A DNA stretch of 14,569 nucleotides, taken from positions 1 through 14,569 of the forward strand of contig CAMBUC010000018.1 of the NCBI GenBank assembly GCA_945871045.1. The letters run 5' to 3'. This stretch comes from an uncultured bacterium. GTDB lineage: Bacteria > Bacillota > Clostridia > Lachnospirales > Lachnospiraceae. This document shows positions 14,531 to 14,569 of the stretch, piece after piece. The position numbers were made by a program, and so were the translations under genes. Under the pieces are notes generated by a model. It searched no databases, was not told the DNA's origin, and worked only from the letters and a program-made list of their open reading frames with translations. The stretch's first letter is position 1; each line of letters starts with the position of its first letter.

Positions 14531-14569
14531 AAATACTATTATTTTTTCTATGTTGAAAGGAATGTAACT

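Overview
This window is the replication-origin neighbourhood of a low-to-medium GC Gram-positive anaerobe of the class Clostridia, most likely a Lachnospiraceae member. That rests on the Firmicutes order dnaA-dnaN-S4-recF-gyrB-gyrA on one side and rpmH-rnpA-yidD-yidC-jag on the other, on a two-subunit [4Fe-4S] fumarase beside gyrA, and on the character of the proteins (a long YidC without lipobox, a Jag with a charged linker). The genus cannot be fixed from sequence alone.

Layout. Positions 1-909 hold the 3' part of a plus-strand gene for a probable surface protein with a bacterial Ig-like fold, interrupted by two in-frame TAG codons. A bidirectional terminator separates it from the minus-strand fumarase beta and alpha genes (962-2457). 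A terminator and a long foldback repeat (2516-2709) separate these from gyrA. From there the minus-strand block gyrA, gyrB, recF, an S4-domain gene, dnaN and dnaA runs back to 11224. The stretch 11225-11600 has no gene. It carries DnaA boxes, the dnaA promoter (leftward) and the rpmH promoter (rightward). The plus-strand cluster rpmH, rnpA, yidD, yidC and jag follows to 14467 and ends in a strong terminator. A Shine-Dalgarno-like sequence at the right edge suggests another gene just outside.

How it works together. DnaA binds boxes on both sides of its own gene, giving a bipartite origin. The dnaA-dnaN gap contains a box pair, a GC spacer, a period-6 trio-like repeat and 22 pure A/T bases, which together look like the strand-opening unit. 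DnaN is the polymerase clamp, RecF works at gaps and stalled forks, and GyrA/GyrB remove the supercoils ahead of the forks. On the other side are ribosomal protein L34, the RNase P protein, and the YidD/YidC/Jag group for membrane protein insertion and RNA binding. Every intact gene points away from the origin, co-directional with replication. YidD/YidC and S4/RecF are joined by stop-start overlaps.

I see no new multi-gene system: the coding content is conserved housekeeping. The points worth a second look are the foldback repeat after gyrA and its short relative beside dnaN, the predicted origin-opening site, the TAG-interrupted gene, and the Tyr in YidC where the family's groove Arg usually sits.
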